Assembly (NCBI GenBank): GCA_029215795.1
Contig: JARDYH010000002.1
Location: 362,788,973-362,852,972 of the forward strand
DNA from: Anniella stebbinsi
Lineage: Eukaryota > Chordata > Lepidosauria > Squamata > Anniellidae
Reading direction: 5' to 3'
DNA length: 64,000 nt
Of the stretch, positions 22,911 to 33,797 are shown in pieces; the first letter of the stretch is position 1; every line of letters begins with the position of its first letter. The position numbers and the translations under genes are program-made. The notes beneath the pieces are model-generated. The model saw nothing but the letters and a program-made list of their open reading frames with translations. It had not been told where the DNA came from and searched no databases.

Positions 22911-23103
22911 GGGGAAGGCCCATAGCTTAGTGGTAGAGCACCTGTTTTGCATGCATAAGGTCCCAGGTTCAATCCCCAGCTTCTCCAGGTGGGGCTTGGA
23001 AAGGAGCTTGCCTGAAAACCCAGAGAGCTGGTGCCAATTAGTGTCAACAATACTGGGCTAGATGGGCCAATGGTCTGAATCAGTATAAGGTGACTTCCTA
23101 TGA
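22911..23103 (+). mobile_element. tRNA-derived SINE
   Basis: The head shows an A-box-like TAGCTTAGTGGTAGAGC (22923) and B-box-like GGTTCAATCC (22966), spaced as in a tRNA gene (CTGTTTTGCATGCATAAGGT between them). The body CTGGGCTAGATGGGCCAATG and tail CAGTATAAGGTGACTTCCTA follow. RNA polymerase III would transcribe it from the internal promoter. Other copies on the minus strand are at 38568, 57315 and 62318. Confidence 0.85.
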
Positions 23104-23895
23104 GAAACATTTCTCAAACAAGATCTATATAGTGTATACTACACACACAAACTTCAGGACCAGTGTAGTACAGTGAACTGTGTTTGACATGGATCCAAGA
23201 GATATGGGTTCAAATCCCTGTCCACTTAGCAAAGCTCATTCAGCCTAATATACCACACATAGTGTGGAAGAATAGGACAACCCATTGCATGCCAAATGTA
23301 ACAATATACAACGGCTATGTATATATAGGGATATACAGACTGCACACCAAAACACAGATACATTCAGTCTTCGCTAGGGAAACCAAAATTCTGCACACCC
23401 TGTCAGAATGCTTCGTTCTGAATTCTACAAATGAGCGCTGCTAGATTTTGGAAGTCCCAGGGACACAACACTTCATGGCTTCATAAGCAACAACATGGGA
23501 AGGACAGCAGAAAAGTCTGAAAACAGGGACGAAGCTGGTAAGCCATAATGAAAAAAAAATCCTCCAATATATGAACCTTCCTGCTTTCAATTGTATGATA
23601 TTTAAGATAAGAGAACAAGAGCTAGATTCTGTGCTATAGCAGCTGAGACAAAAAAGGAAATCCTCAAGTTAACTGCAGAGCCATTAACCTGATAAGGCAT
23701 TGTTATGACTTTTACTCTGAAAAAAGGTTTAGAGAATCCAAAATAGTCACTATTGGTAACCATGTGGAAAAAATAAGGGAAGCTGGATTTATTTTATCTA
23801 ATGGTAATGCGCTGCAGGGTCTAGACTTCCTGAACATGCAATGCATACAGGGTCACAAAATTTTTCCACCTGTGAAGCTATAAGTCGATTTTGAG

Positions 23896-24581
23896 CAGGG
23901 TGGATTTGATTTAAATCACGATTTTAATCACTACTCAGAAAGATTCGATTTAATCATGTGACTCCCTCCCCCCAAAAACTGCACTCTTCCTCGCTATAAG
24001 CTTAATACATATTTTACACAACTCAGAGTTACCAACTCATTCTTGCTGGTATAATCTTAATATTTACAAGCAGATGCAGGTTTCATTTTTAGCTTTTTGT
24101 GCAGATCTATTTCACTCCCAACAATCTATTCATTTAATTTTTGAAACTTAGCACTTAAGAGGTAAGGGGTTGATTCTGTGTACATAGATTTGCAAAGAAC
24201 AATGGGACTGTGATCTCTGCAGACACGAATTCACAGTTTTGAGAACTGTAAAATCAAGCATCTGTGATAATATCTTCTAGATAGAAAAATTGCCCAATAA
24301 TCTTACAGAAACCTCTGGAAGAGCATGACATTGTGAATGGATTAATGGAATTCATTTACCAAAAAATTTAAACATTGCATGAATATACAGCCTCATGCTA
24401 CATAATTAAAAACCAATCCTTATTTCATGATGAATAACCTTCGGACTATTATTAGATAGATTTTTCCTCAAAAAGCATTTCATTTAAAAAATCCAATTTA
24501 AATTAAAAAATCCAATTTAAATTAAAAAATCTGATTTTTTAATATATATATTTTAAAAATCATTGATTTTTATCCACCCTG
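23896..24581. mobile_element. hAT-type element, 686 bp, with 8-bp target duplication
   Basis: It begins CAGGGTGGATTTGATTTAAA and ends with the complement of CAGGGTGGATAAAAATCAAT. The 8-bp direct repeat ATTTTGAG flanks it (23888-23895, 24582-24589). The terminus CAGGG fits the hAT YARNG rule. The interior is A/T-rich with no coding potential, so it is non-autonomous. Near the right end AATTTAAATTAAAAAATC motifs are duplicated. It lies in LRCH3 intron 1. Confidence 0.9.
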
Positions 24582-24778
24582 ATTTTGAGTCAACTTATCT
24601 ATGAGTCAGTGTAGTCCCATTAATGACCTTCCAGAAGCTCGTAAAGACTTACCTTTCAGAGAGACATTTAATAAATAATTTTAACCTATTGTTTTAATCT
24701 CTCTCCGTTTTAAAGATCTTAAATGTTTTGACTGCTGTTGCAGTTTTACCTTCTGCTGTTCTTTCTATATTTTAATAC

Positions 24779-24899
24779 AGCCTTTTCCAACCTGGTGCTG
24801 CCAGATGTTTCAGACTACAACTCCATCAACCCCATCCAGGATAACAAATAGTCAGGAATTCTGAGGAAACAACTTGAGGGTATCAAGTTGGGAAAGGCT
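24779..24899. mobile_element. Small palindromic MITE (AGCCTTTCCCAACTTG type)
   Basis: Starts CAGCCTTTTCCAACCTGGTG and ends with ATCAAGTTGGGAAAGGCT. The middle has ACTACAACTCC and a CCATCCAGGATAACAAATAG loop. Similar but degraded copies start at 22241 (CAGCCTTCCCCAACTTGGCT), 32500 (CTTCCCCAAGCTGGTGCCCT), 34786 and 57268. It is a common short interspersed family here; the class is not certain. Confidence 0.55.
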
Positions 24900-25200
24900 C
24901 ATTTAGTGGAATTAGTTTAAAATTGTAATGGTGTTGTTAATGGTTAAATGTATGGTTTTTGTTGTTAGTTACTTGAGCTAGCAGGAGGGAGGATAGAGTA
25001 CAAATCTTTAAAATAATATATATGATGAGGTAAATGTTTTTTGTGAATCAAAAGCTTACAAAGATGCACTTTTGCCCCATTCTTAAAATGCCAGCGGGTG
25101 TGTGAAGGCAGAGCTAAGTCAAATAACTGCAACTGATGAGAAATTAACACACAATACGTAGATATTGCTCTCTCATAACCACTAGTTGAGCATAAACAGT

Positions 25201-25678
25201 GGCTCAGTTCGGACGACACATTAGGCAACGGAGGAGGGGGGAACAATCGTCAGTTGTCAGCATGCACACACAACTGACAGTAGGTTAATCAGGCACTTTA
25301 AACAACGGAGCGAAACAACAGGCTTGCACGTTGTTTAGCCCGAAGCCCCGTTGTTTAAAGTGTCGTCCGAATTCAGCCCCCCCTCTCTCCGTGGACTATG
25401 CCGTTTCGGAATAGAGTTCTGCTGCCTAGAGCAGCCAAAAAACTCCAGCCGCTCTATGCAGCTGGCAGAACTCACGGTGCATGCTGGGATATGGCTGGGG
25501 AACACACGGAGGAGAAGCTGCAACCAAAATGGCCGCCGCAAGTTCCTTGTAGCTGGGGCGTTTGCAGGTTCTGAGCAGCGCCAGCTGCAGTGTGTCGTCT
25601 GTGGAGCTCCTCCTGCCTAACGCACGGTCAGTACGTTATTTACCCCTCCGTTGCTTAATATGTCATCCCAACTGAGCC
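25201..25678. mobile_element. Longer GGCTCAGTTC inverted-repeat element (478 bp)
   Basis: The left end is GGCTCAGTTCGGACGACACA and the complement of the right end is GGCTCAGTTGGGATGACATA. Inversion continues for about 35 bp through GCAACGGAGG. It shares the GGCTCA/GAATTC terminal signature with the shorter MITEs but has a different, partly self-complementary interior (AACAACGGAGCGAAAC, CCCCGTTGTTTAAAGTGTCG). No transposase coding is seen. Confidence 0.65.
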
Positions 25679-26869
25679 AATAATTAAAATCATACAAAAC
25701 AATGCAGTGCATGTAGCCATTTTCCTATAGTCAGAGAAACTGAAGAAGTAGGTTACTCTAGAATCTCAGCACTATCTTAAATAATAAAGGAAAGAAATGC
25801 AGCTGAGCCTTCCACTGTCACGGCTTCTACCATGAACAGAGTTTCTATGAAAGTCGCATGCTTGTAGCATGGTTTGTTCTTCATTTGTTAAGTCTCAATG
25901 CAGCTAATGGCACAATCTTACGCATGCTTAAACAGAAAAAGTCCTAAAACTCCCAATATGCCCCAGCCAGCAATCCTGGCCAAGCAATAATGGGAGTTGT
26001 AGGATTTTTTTTTTCTGCTGAACATAAATAGGATTGCTCCCTGAATACCTTTGTAACTTAACAGCTCTACTGGGATTGACTTGTGGACTATCTAACAGTA
26101 GCCTTGAAAATAAATCCACAAGAATTACCACTGTATATTTTTAATTAGCTCACACTTATTTAGCTATCTTTGACCTTAAAAAAGGAACGATTTCAATACA
26201 GCTTTATCTTTGTCACCTGAGGGCAATTCAGGTGACCACATAAGTATCTATTAACAAGCTTGATCTATAGTCCAATATAACTGCCTTGAGTTGTTTTAAA
26301 GGTTACAGAGCAGACACAAGCATTTTAAGCACTTTCTTAAATACTGTAGTAACCAATGAATGGGTGACAATTGCAAATATAAAATTAGTCAAGCTTGGCA
26401 GTTTCAGAGATGTAATTAGTGGTTATCACAGCATATCATGCACAATTCTTTAGGTTGCTAACATTTATTGATGCTATAGTTTTCAGTGCCATTTTGTGTT
26501 TTTCTGAAATTGAAACAATGCATAGGCAGTATATGCTATTGTCTTTCAATTTTTACAAGCATTCCAATTAAAAAGTCTACAAAACGTAGCATTTGAATCA
26601 CATTAAGTGTACTTTACATTTTTTCCTTCAAATATTTCAGGTTAAATATCTATGGAGTAAAACAAATTTTAACATGGGGCACTTTTTAAAGTCTTTTGTT
26701 TACTAAATACAAGTAAAATAAACACATTAAATATCACTTTCTTAGTCAAAATTTTCCGGAAAATCCACATCACTGTTTTCTTGCCTTCACAATGGAAGCA
26801 GCTACCATTTCATTCACCACAATGTGGTAGTGGCACATGTCAAAACTACTACTGCATTCTTCTTTGACT
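25679..26869. other. Intronic stretch, no gene seen
   Basis: A/T-rich, low-complexity-poor sequence with no open frame or repeat signature recognised. A decayed copy of a palindromic MITE may lie near 25960-26030 (AACTCCCAATATGCC and GGGAGTTGTAGG inverted). Confidence 0.4.
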
Positions 26870-26945
26870 TATATTTATTTATTTAAAGCATTTTAATCCC
26901 ACTCCTCAGCCAAAAATATTATTGCAGCAGTTTATATAAGCTCAA

Positions 26946-26981
<36 letters not shown>

Positions 26982-27200
26982 TACATTTATGTACCGCCCC
27001 AGAGCCGAAGTTCTCTGGGCGGTTTACAAAATTAAAAGATTGAACATTAAAAAGACAATATACAAAATTTAAAAACATAAAACATAAAACAGTTGATATT
27101 TAAAACATTTTAAACTTTTAAGCTTGGCCACAAAGTCAGTTAAAACCTCAACTTAAGCTGTTAAAATGCCTGGGAGAAAAGAAAAGCGGGAGGCAATTAA
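26870..27200 (-). mobile_element. L2-like LINE 3' ends
   Basis: An (ATT)n run at 26946-26980, then TACATTTATGTACCGCCCCA and GTTCTCTGGGCGGTTTACAA (complement of an L2-type 3' end). The 26870-26944 stretch is a second degraded tail (TTAATCCCACTCCTCAGCC). No coding survives. Confidence 0.7.
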
Positions 27201-28639
27201 AAAAAAAGACAGCCTCCGACCACAGACCAGAACCATCATGGTTTCTACCTATATAGAAGACTATAATGTTTGTTTTTAAAGGACAGATAGAAAGATTGAG
27301 AACAGGTCTTGATAAGGAAGTAGTAAAAATGTGGTAACAGGCTTAATTCTGTTCCCTGTCAGTTTACATTTAGCAGACAGATTATGCATGAGAAAGCATT
27401 AACAGTTGTTTTGGTTAAGCGTTGCTGATACTCCTATCTTCCGTCTATTTAATCAGACCTAACTGGATCACTCTCATCACCATCTTCACACAGGATTTTT
27501 AATAGGGGGAGGTGTCAAAGTTTACTATTTGTTACTGTATTTTACAGTGTTTCTTCAAGGCGTGTTTATGTTTCATATTTCTGCTCAGGATTTAGTTCAT
27601 GAAATGTGCCCCTCAGTTGTCTTCCCATTGCCAGGATTTTTATTTTGCTGTATCCAACATTACAAAAACCTCAAGAATTAAAAGGCTGGAACAAGATGTT
27701 GAGAACTTGCAACCCATTAATTCCCATCCCAACAATCAGCTCTGTCTTTCTGTAGAAAAACATTGTTTGTACCCCAGTTCCATACAAACATAAAGCATGT
27801 TTTATTTCACGAAATATATTTCTAACCACCCTACATTTCATTCTGTGTGGAGTTCCACAACATTGGCTTGCTAATAGGAAAGTGTGATGGGCAGATGTTG
27901 GCGAAAGAACTTGATGCCACCTCCCCTCATAAAAGATGCTCCGCAAAGCAGTTCCCACCCCCACCCCCCAAATCTCACTTCACACCATGCAGCACTAACG
28001 ACATTTGACATTTTAACAATGGGGAAGAGGGTGCACTGGGTATGTACATTACAGTCTGTCCCAAACATCACAGCGGATGAAAAAACATAAGCAATTATTG
28101 ATTCTAAGGGGACGAAAGCAGACAAGAATGGATTCTAAATCGTACTGCTTTATTTATTATGTTTCTATACCTCCCAATAGTCGCAGCTCTGTTACACTAT
28201 ATTATCAACTGCAAGTATTCATTCTCAAGAGTCAGGCACAAATAACTGAAGCCAGACAAACTGCATCTCCGTTCTAAAAGGATTTAAGATAAACTTTAAT
28301 TTTATCTCTGAAAGTCAAGTTATGGCCTGTATTTTATCCTCTCATGCCTAATGTGGTATAGGCCTTATTGTGAGGCCTGCTGACTGGATCAATAGACCGA
28401 CTGAGCGAATTGGTATTTTAATTCCAATGAATTTACTTTCAAGAAGGTATGCTCAGGGTTACAGATGCAAACTCATGTCATTTGCTTTCCAAGCTTTAGG
28501 ATATATACCACAGTCTCATTTGGAAACTGCTCTAGTCATTAAAAGCATAAGCTATGAACTAGAAAATCCCCAAATCAAATCTCAGCTCAGCCAGCTTAAC
28601 CCACTAGGTGGCCTTAAGCAAGCCACTCCCTGACCTGGT
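27201..28639. other. Intronic stretch, no gene seen
   Basis: No assignable element. A TTTATTTATTATGTTTCTATAC tract at 28150 hints at a decayed reverse LINE tail. The open frames at 27670-28125 on both strands lack domains. Confidence 0.4.
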
Positions 28640-29290
28640 TCAGACATAACAACAAATCACATAAAGTGTGAATCATGCACAAGTGGGAGTGGGCAAGCGT
28701 GCTGCCTCTGGTGTGTTTCTCACTTCCACTTTCTGTAAACAACCTATGATCAGTTGGTGCATAGATTGTGTGATGTGCAAACCTGGACCAATAGGTTGTT
28801 TAGGGGCTAAACTCATGATTTGGTGTTACTTATAGGTTGATTATGGATTGTCTTTACATGTGAACCCTGCACTATGGTCTAATTGTGGGTTGTTAACCAC
28901 AAACAACCCAGAGTTCACAACCCAACAACAAATCATGGGTTCCCTTCCTGGGTTGTTTGTGGTTAACAACTCATAGGCTGAATTCGGATGACACAATAAG
29001 CAACTGGGAGGGGGGGAAACAATCGTCAGTTGTATTGACTATCGTGTCATCCGAATGCTGCCATAGTCAACTCAGCGCTGATCCTAATCCACACCAGTTG
29101 ATTATTTATTACCATGTTGTGTGGGGAGTACCCCCTAGATGAACAACTGTAAAGTTGATTATTACCCCACCATTGACTACTGTGTTGTCCGAATTCAGCC
29201 ATAGTTAAAACCACAGTGCATGGTTCACACATAACAACAATCAATGATTCAATGACAACCCATACTCTGGGTTGTTGTTACGTGTGAACC
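28640..29290. mobile_element. Foldback/inverted-repeat DNA element hosting a nested MITE
   Basis: It starts CTGGTTCAGACATAACAACA. The right side (29217-29289) is itself an inverted repeat, TGGTTCACACATAACAACAA ... TTGTTGTTACGTGTGAACCA. Internal AACCCA/TGGGTT inversions recur (CCTGGGTTGTTTGTGGTTAA). The 28976-29200 MITE interrupts it. No coding. The superfamily is not assigned. Confidence 0.5.
28976..29200. mobile_element. Inverted-repeat MITE, GGCTGAATTC family
   Basis: The termini are GGCTGAATTCGGATGACACA and the complement of GGCTGAATTCGGACAACACA, with a 3-bp direct repeat ATA on each side (28973-28975, 29201-29203). The length is 225 bp with no coding. The 3-bp duplication would fit the PIF/Harbinger superfamily, but this is tentative. 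It sits inside a larger inverted-repeat sequence (about 28640-29290). Homologues lie at 15411, 47118 and 62380. Confidence 0.75.
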
Positions 29291-30397
29291 AATCCTTTGT
29301 AATAGGGGGATAATACTGGCCTATCTCAAAGGGTTGTCAAAATTACCAAGAATGTATCTAAAGGGTGTGTGTTTTTAGCACCTGGAGGAAAGCACTAGCA
29401 TTGGTTTTCTCCACAGGCAGATAGCTTTGAATGTTTTTAAAAAGACTACTTCTCAAATATTACTCTTACTCAGAATTTTGGAATCTCCTGAAAGTTGAGA
29501 GAACTGCAATTATACTACAAGTATATGACTCCTCATACTATCATCACAACATCTATGGCATTTTTAACATGAAAACTGACAAACCCTGTCCTGGATTCTA
29601 TTATTTATAACATAACGTTGACTTGTCCAAGGTCACCCAACAAGTTCACAGACAACTGAACTGGCTTTGAACCAAGATTTCTCAGGTTCACATCCAAAAC
29701 TCTTTCAACTAGACCTTTTCCTTATAGCAGCCTATGTTTAAGAACATCCCAAGTTTTTCTATAGTTTTATCAGTTTCAAAAATTGCATCCATGGATGGTA
29801 ACATCTGAATCCATTTGACAATGGAAATGTAGAGGTTTCACAAAGCTGACTCATTATAATATTTATATTTATAATAAACAGTTCTAATCACAATCACATG
29901 TCAAATATACAAAGTAAACACTGTACTTCCAGTCACTGAATTATATTCCTTCCTTTTTGGCTATTTGACTATTCATCTGGGTCCATCTGTATTCTGTTTA
30001 TCCTGCACAGTCCAGTTGGACAGCTTGTTCTCATTTAGACAGGCCTGTAAATACTTAATCCGCTTTGCATTATTTTACCCATCTTAAACACTGACTGCCA
30101 CTCAGACTCTGCATTTGCTTGTGTAAGCGTACTGCAAAATTGGCAGTTACGAGTCTTGCCAAGGCCATATTTAGAATGGAATATTCAACTGTACAACACA
30201 GAACAATAACTTACACATTCATATGACAGCAATTCTTTTACATGATGGAAGAGGTCCTACTCAGCCCCCAAGCTCAAACTCTTTCCTAAGTTATGATCAA
30301 AGTGTTTTTAAAAATTCCCCACATGCCCCTGGATTTAGATCAACTTTTGCCCAACACAACTGCCACTCCTTAAGTGTTGCTATCTATTCTCTAGTCC

Positions 30398-30600
30398 CAG
30401 GGGAGTTGAACCTCCTCCAGCCCGAGGGCCAAATTCAATTTCAGAGAAAGAATGTGCTGAAAAATGCCGCACAAAAGCTGGAAAACCAACCCAAAAAATC
30501 AGTGATTGGGAGGAAAAATTGGTAGGGCCAGGGGAAGGGGCTTTCTGGGTGATTCCAGAGCACCAGATTTGGCCTCTGGTCCTGAGGTTCTGCACCCCTG
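30398..30600. mobile_element. Short hAT-type MITE, 203 bp
   Basis: The left end is CAGGGGAGTTGAACCTCCTC and the right end is the complement of CAGGGGTGCAGAACCTCAGG. The octamer CTCTAGTC occurs on both sides (30389-30396, 30601-30608), with one extra C on the left. Termini and duplication length fit hAT. A related copy without a visible duplication starts at 55371. Confidence 0.75.
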
Positions 30601-32408
30601 CTCTAGTCAGTGGATCTTCCCAGTTCACATAGGTCCAGGTAATTCCCTGCAATGTGCGGGGCTGGGGGGCAGGGAAGATGGAGATCCAATATTCCACACT
30701 ATTTTTTCAGTACCTCAGGGACTCTCAGAGAGTTACAATTTCTTCCCACCCAATCCAAAAACCGCAGTCACCAGGTTCCTCTCTTCCAGCAGGACCAGTT
30801 AGGTAGAAGCGGCCAGCCAATGAATCTCCTGGCCCTCACAACCTTTCCTGTGAGAGAGGCAGGAAAAAAGCATTCCTGAAGCTGATGCTTCGGGAAGGGG
30901 TTCAGAGTCCCCATGCCACAGTGGCTGCAAAGAAGCCTCTCCTCCCTACTTCTCTGCTCTCTGGGAAAGAGACGCGGAGCATGCTTCCAACTCCCCAGCT
31001 TTCCTTCCAAACTTGGAGTTGGAGCAGGAATTGGCATGCAGTTGCCAGGACATTCCCCACCTACCTCGACAACTCTGAAGCAGGAAGGAGGATTTTCACT
31101 CATTATGCTTACCAGAAGGCAAGTGTAACTGCCAAAGCCTTGGGACTCCTATATTCCAAAGATGAAGACCTTTATTCTGCCAAAGCAATCAGCCAGCCGC
31201 CCCCATGGTTGTTTTTTTACTGTTTTGTATCATTTTAATTTGTTGGGGAGTCAATTGCACACCGTCTTCAGCATTTATATAGTAGAAAAGCAGGTTGTAC
31301 ATTTTACAGCCCTCAACTGAAGCAAACCCTTAGCATGATGCGTAACTGCACTTGCTCAGACCAATTGCTTGTTAGCTTTACTTTTCCTTCTCCACACCCA
31401 GCACCCCTTTGTCAAATTTATATTATGAGGCTCATCCTCAGGGCAGGGACCTGCCTTGTGTTTCTCTCTCACTCTCCAGATAGTCAACTCTACTGATGAA
31501 ACGATATAAAACATAATCCCTACCATTCACCATCCTGAAGTATCTTGACAGAGAAAGGTGGGTAGATTACCCACCTTTTTATTAAGTATTTCATTATTTG
31601 ACAGAACAACACAAGCTTTCTCTACCAGTCGTTCCACTTTTGCAAGACCTTTGGTTCTGCTTATATTCCGCTGTGCACAAACTCACATAGATGGAAGATG
31701 CTATATAAAATACACATTGACAGACAGCTGCATAAGTATTATTCCATGAATAAAACACATGGGCATTTGCCAAAAGCTATTCCCCTTTTGCATCTGAAAC
31801 AGAAGATTTGCAACTTAACAAAAGCTTGGACCAGGGTTTAAAAAAATGCTACTTAAAATCACAGGAAGCCAACCCGAACTTATGCATTTTTACTCAGAAG
31901 TCGGTCCTGAGTAAGCACTTTAGGATTGCAACTCTAACCCTTACACGAAATTAAGTTTCAATACAGGCAGCTGCATTCACCCCCTTGTTAACCCTTTATC
32001 TTCCGCACCCACCACCCACCCAGCACAAAGCCAAGAGGTACTTACTCAGAAGCAAACCTCACTGAATCCCACGGACCCTGTCCTCCCAAGGGTGCCAGAG
32101 CTACAATATCATCCCCCTCAGAAATAAGCCCACTGCACTCCGTGGCTCTGGCTTCTCAAACAAGGACACCGAGGGATATAGGATGCGCTCTCCTCCCCCC
32201 TTGCAGCATCTTACTGCCTTCCGCTGATGGACGGGGAGCCCTTTCTGGGGCTGAGGAGCAGCGCAAAAACACTTTAAATAAACATGCATATTTCAGAAGC
32301 ACAGAATCAGCCTGTGCGTGTTTAGCAGGGACTAAGGCCGGCTGGGTTGCATCCCTCCCCAATCCAAAAGCATGTTTACAAGGGAGGCTCCACTACAGGG
32401 CAGCATTT

Positions 32409-32440
32409 GCACCCCCCCCCCCCCACACACACACACACAC
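32409..32440. repeat. C-run followed by (CA)n
   Basis: A run of about 16 C then ACACACACACACACACAC in LRCH3 intron 1, a slippage-prone tract. Confidence 0.9.
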
Positions 32441-32496
32441 TGCTATGTGGGGGGCAGGGGGGAAGCAGGCATCCCTCAATATAGCCCCAGACAGGT

Positions 32497-32620
32497 ACTC
32501 TTCCCCAAGCTGGTGCCCTCCAGAGGCGCTGGACTCCAACCCCCTAGAGGGGGGAAGCTGGGAGTTGGAGTCAAAGCATCTCCGGAGAGCACCAGCTTGG
32601 GGGAGCCTGCCATTCAGGGC
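32497..32620. mobile_element. Small palindromic MITE next to LRCH3 exon 1
   Basis: CTTCCCCAAGCTGGTGCCCT and its complement AGCACCAGCTTGGGGGAG bracket a GAGTTGGAGTC core, as in the 24779 family. It lies within about 100 bp of the LRCH3 exon 1 donor, inside the first intron. Confidence 0.5.
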
Positions 32621-32639
32621 TTGCTCCTCTCCCCAACAC

Positions 32640-33330
32640 CTTCGGGGGCGCAGCGGTTCCCCTCACAGTGCCTCCCCCCCCCGCCCCCTGCCCCGCACTG
32701 ACCGGCCTGGGTGGTGTCGCTGAGGTCGTGGCTGGCGGCGCTGCCCCGCGGATAGTCCCTCAGCTTCCTGCCGCTCAGGCTGAGGGCGCCGCTGGCCGCC
32801 GCCTCTTCCAGCGCCCGCTCCAACGAGCGCGTCCACGACGACGGCCCCGCCGCGGCGCCTCCCGGGCAGCCCCCCGCGGCCAGGCCGCCGCCGCCGCCGC
32901 CGGCCAACATGAGGGTGCCGGAGCCCCCGCCAGGACAGCCCCCGCTTCCTCCGCCGCCGCCGCCGCCCTCCGCCGCCGCCAGCGCCGCGGCCGCCATTTC
33001 CCCACCCCCCTCTCCTCCCTCAGCGGCTCCCCAGCACTGCGCATGCTCCGCGGAAGGCAGCGGCCGGGGGAAGGGAGAGCGAGCCTGCGCGGCCCGAGAA
33101 GGGCGGAAGTTCCAGCCGGCGGCGACCCAGGGAGGAAAGGCGCCTGCGCAGAGAGAGTGAGAGACGGGCGGAAGTTCGAGCTGAGGGCGAGGCGGAGAGG
33201 AAAGGCGCCTGCGCACGGAGGGGCGCGGGAGCGACAAAAGGGGCGCCACGCAATTCAAGGCAAGAGCCGCCCGCTACCTCGATCTGGCAAGGGGGTTGCT
33301 GGGAGTTGTAGTCCCGAAGAACGACCAAAA
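32640..33330 (-). promoter_or_regulatory. LRCH3: LRCH3 CpG-island promoter and 5' UTR
   Basis: This is the most CpG-dense stretch outside the hAT array, and it spans LRCH3 exon 1 and its upstream flank. Three CCTGCGC blocks (33084, 33143, 33209) resemble NRF1 half-sites, and a further CTGCGCATGC lies at about 33036. Two GGGCGGAAGTTC blocks (33101, 33165) resemble ETS/GABP sites. Near 33296-33316 the minus strand reads ACTACAACTCCCAGC, the core of the ZNF143/Staf site. No TATA box is evident. These motif types are typical of ubiquitously expressed CpG-island genes. The exact transcription start cannot be seen. The site assignments are motif matches, not demonstrated binding. Confidence 0.7.
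32703..32997 (-). CDS. LRCH3: LRCH3 coding exon 1 (leucine-rich repeat and calponin-homology protein 3)
   Basis: The exon starts at the ATG (32997-32995) in a GCGGCC-rich context and encodes an Ala/Gly-rich N-terminus, then SLERALEEAAASGALSLSGR, KLRDYPRG and HDLSDTTQA. That is the conserved block just before the first leucine-rich repeat of LRCH proteins. It ends in codon phase 1 at a GTCAGT donor (G|GTCAGT), as expected before the Asp-Leu-Ser start of the repeats. LRCH proteins are cytoplasmic/cortical scaffolds with N-terminal LRRs and a C-terminal calponin-homology domain, linked to DOCK-family GEFs and actin. The SLSGRKLR block fits LRCH3 and LRCH2 better than LRCH1 or LRCH4. LRCH3 is chosen because FYTTD1 lies upstream in the same orientation, as I recall from human 3q29. 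No LRR exon was found in bases 1-32702, so the rest lies left of the window. The poly-Gly/Ala stretch is longer than I recall for human LRCH3. Confidence 0.85.
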
Positions 33331-33359
33331 AGGGGAGGAGCCCTCGCCTCAGTCAAGCC

Positions 33360-33797
33360 AACAAGAAAAAGGGCCTGAAAACATTAACTACAATCCCACA
33401 TCATGCAAGTGTTTTTTTTTTATAATATTACAAATGATAAATAATCCCAGTAGTTATCATTTACAGGCAATATTGTAATCGCTCATATGAGCCTAACAAT
33501 GAGCAAATTGTTAGGCTTATATGAGTAAGCTAATTAAGATGATTAAGCTAATTAAGATGATTAAACTAATCCATAAAATGGTATGAATTACCATCAAAAT
33601 TGACATTATGACTCATCTGCTATGCAATTTAATAATGTTGTACAAATCCCTTTGCTCATTGTTAGGCTCATATGAGCGATTACAATATTGCCTGTAAATT
33701 ATAACTCTTGGGATTATTTACCATTTGTAATATTATAAAAAAAAAACCTTGCATGATGTGGGGTTGTAATTAATGTTTTCAGGTCCTTTTTCTTGTT
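33360..33797. mobile_element. 438-bp element with about 147-bp inverted arms, upstream of LRCH3
   Basis: Left arm 33361-33507 (AACAAGAAAAAGGGCCTGAA, ACAGGCAATATTGTAATCGC, TCATATGAGCCTAACAATGA) is the complement of right arm 33651-33797 with few mismatches. The loop contains a duplicated TAAGCTAATTAAGATGAT. It is A/T-rich, begins about 360 bp upstream of the LRCH3 ATG, and is directly adjacent to the CpG island. Low arm divergence suggests a recent insertion. Confidence 0.7.

Larger units (their letters stand above)
29291..32496. other. Intronic stretch, mostly unassigned
   Basis: Contains only the 30398-30600 hAT-MITE and the C-run/(CA)n tract. GC rises towards the LRCH3 promoter from about 30400. 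The 30750-31240 open frames overlap on both strands and show no domain. Confidence 0.45.
1..32702 (-). other. LRCH3: LRCH3 intron 1 (partial)
   Basis: Downstream of the exon 1 donor at 32702, no segment could be matched to LRCH leucine-rich-repeat exons, so the whole stretch is taken as intron 1, continuing past the left edge. It is filled with repeats listed separately: L2-like and CR1 LINEs, R4 and SINE pieces, hAT and inverted-repeat elements, with AT-rich non-repetitive sequence between them. A very short or divergent exon could have been missed. This is an inference from the position of exon 1. Confidence 0.6.

Noticed and set aside
32142..33378. Plus-strand open frames of 190-240 codons over the LRCH3 promoter
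   Set aside because: They are antisense to exon 1 in a CpG island and have no domain. The minus-strand exon with a recognisable LRCH block and splice donor explains the region.
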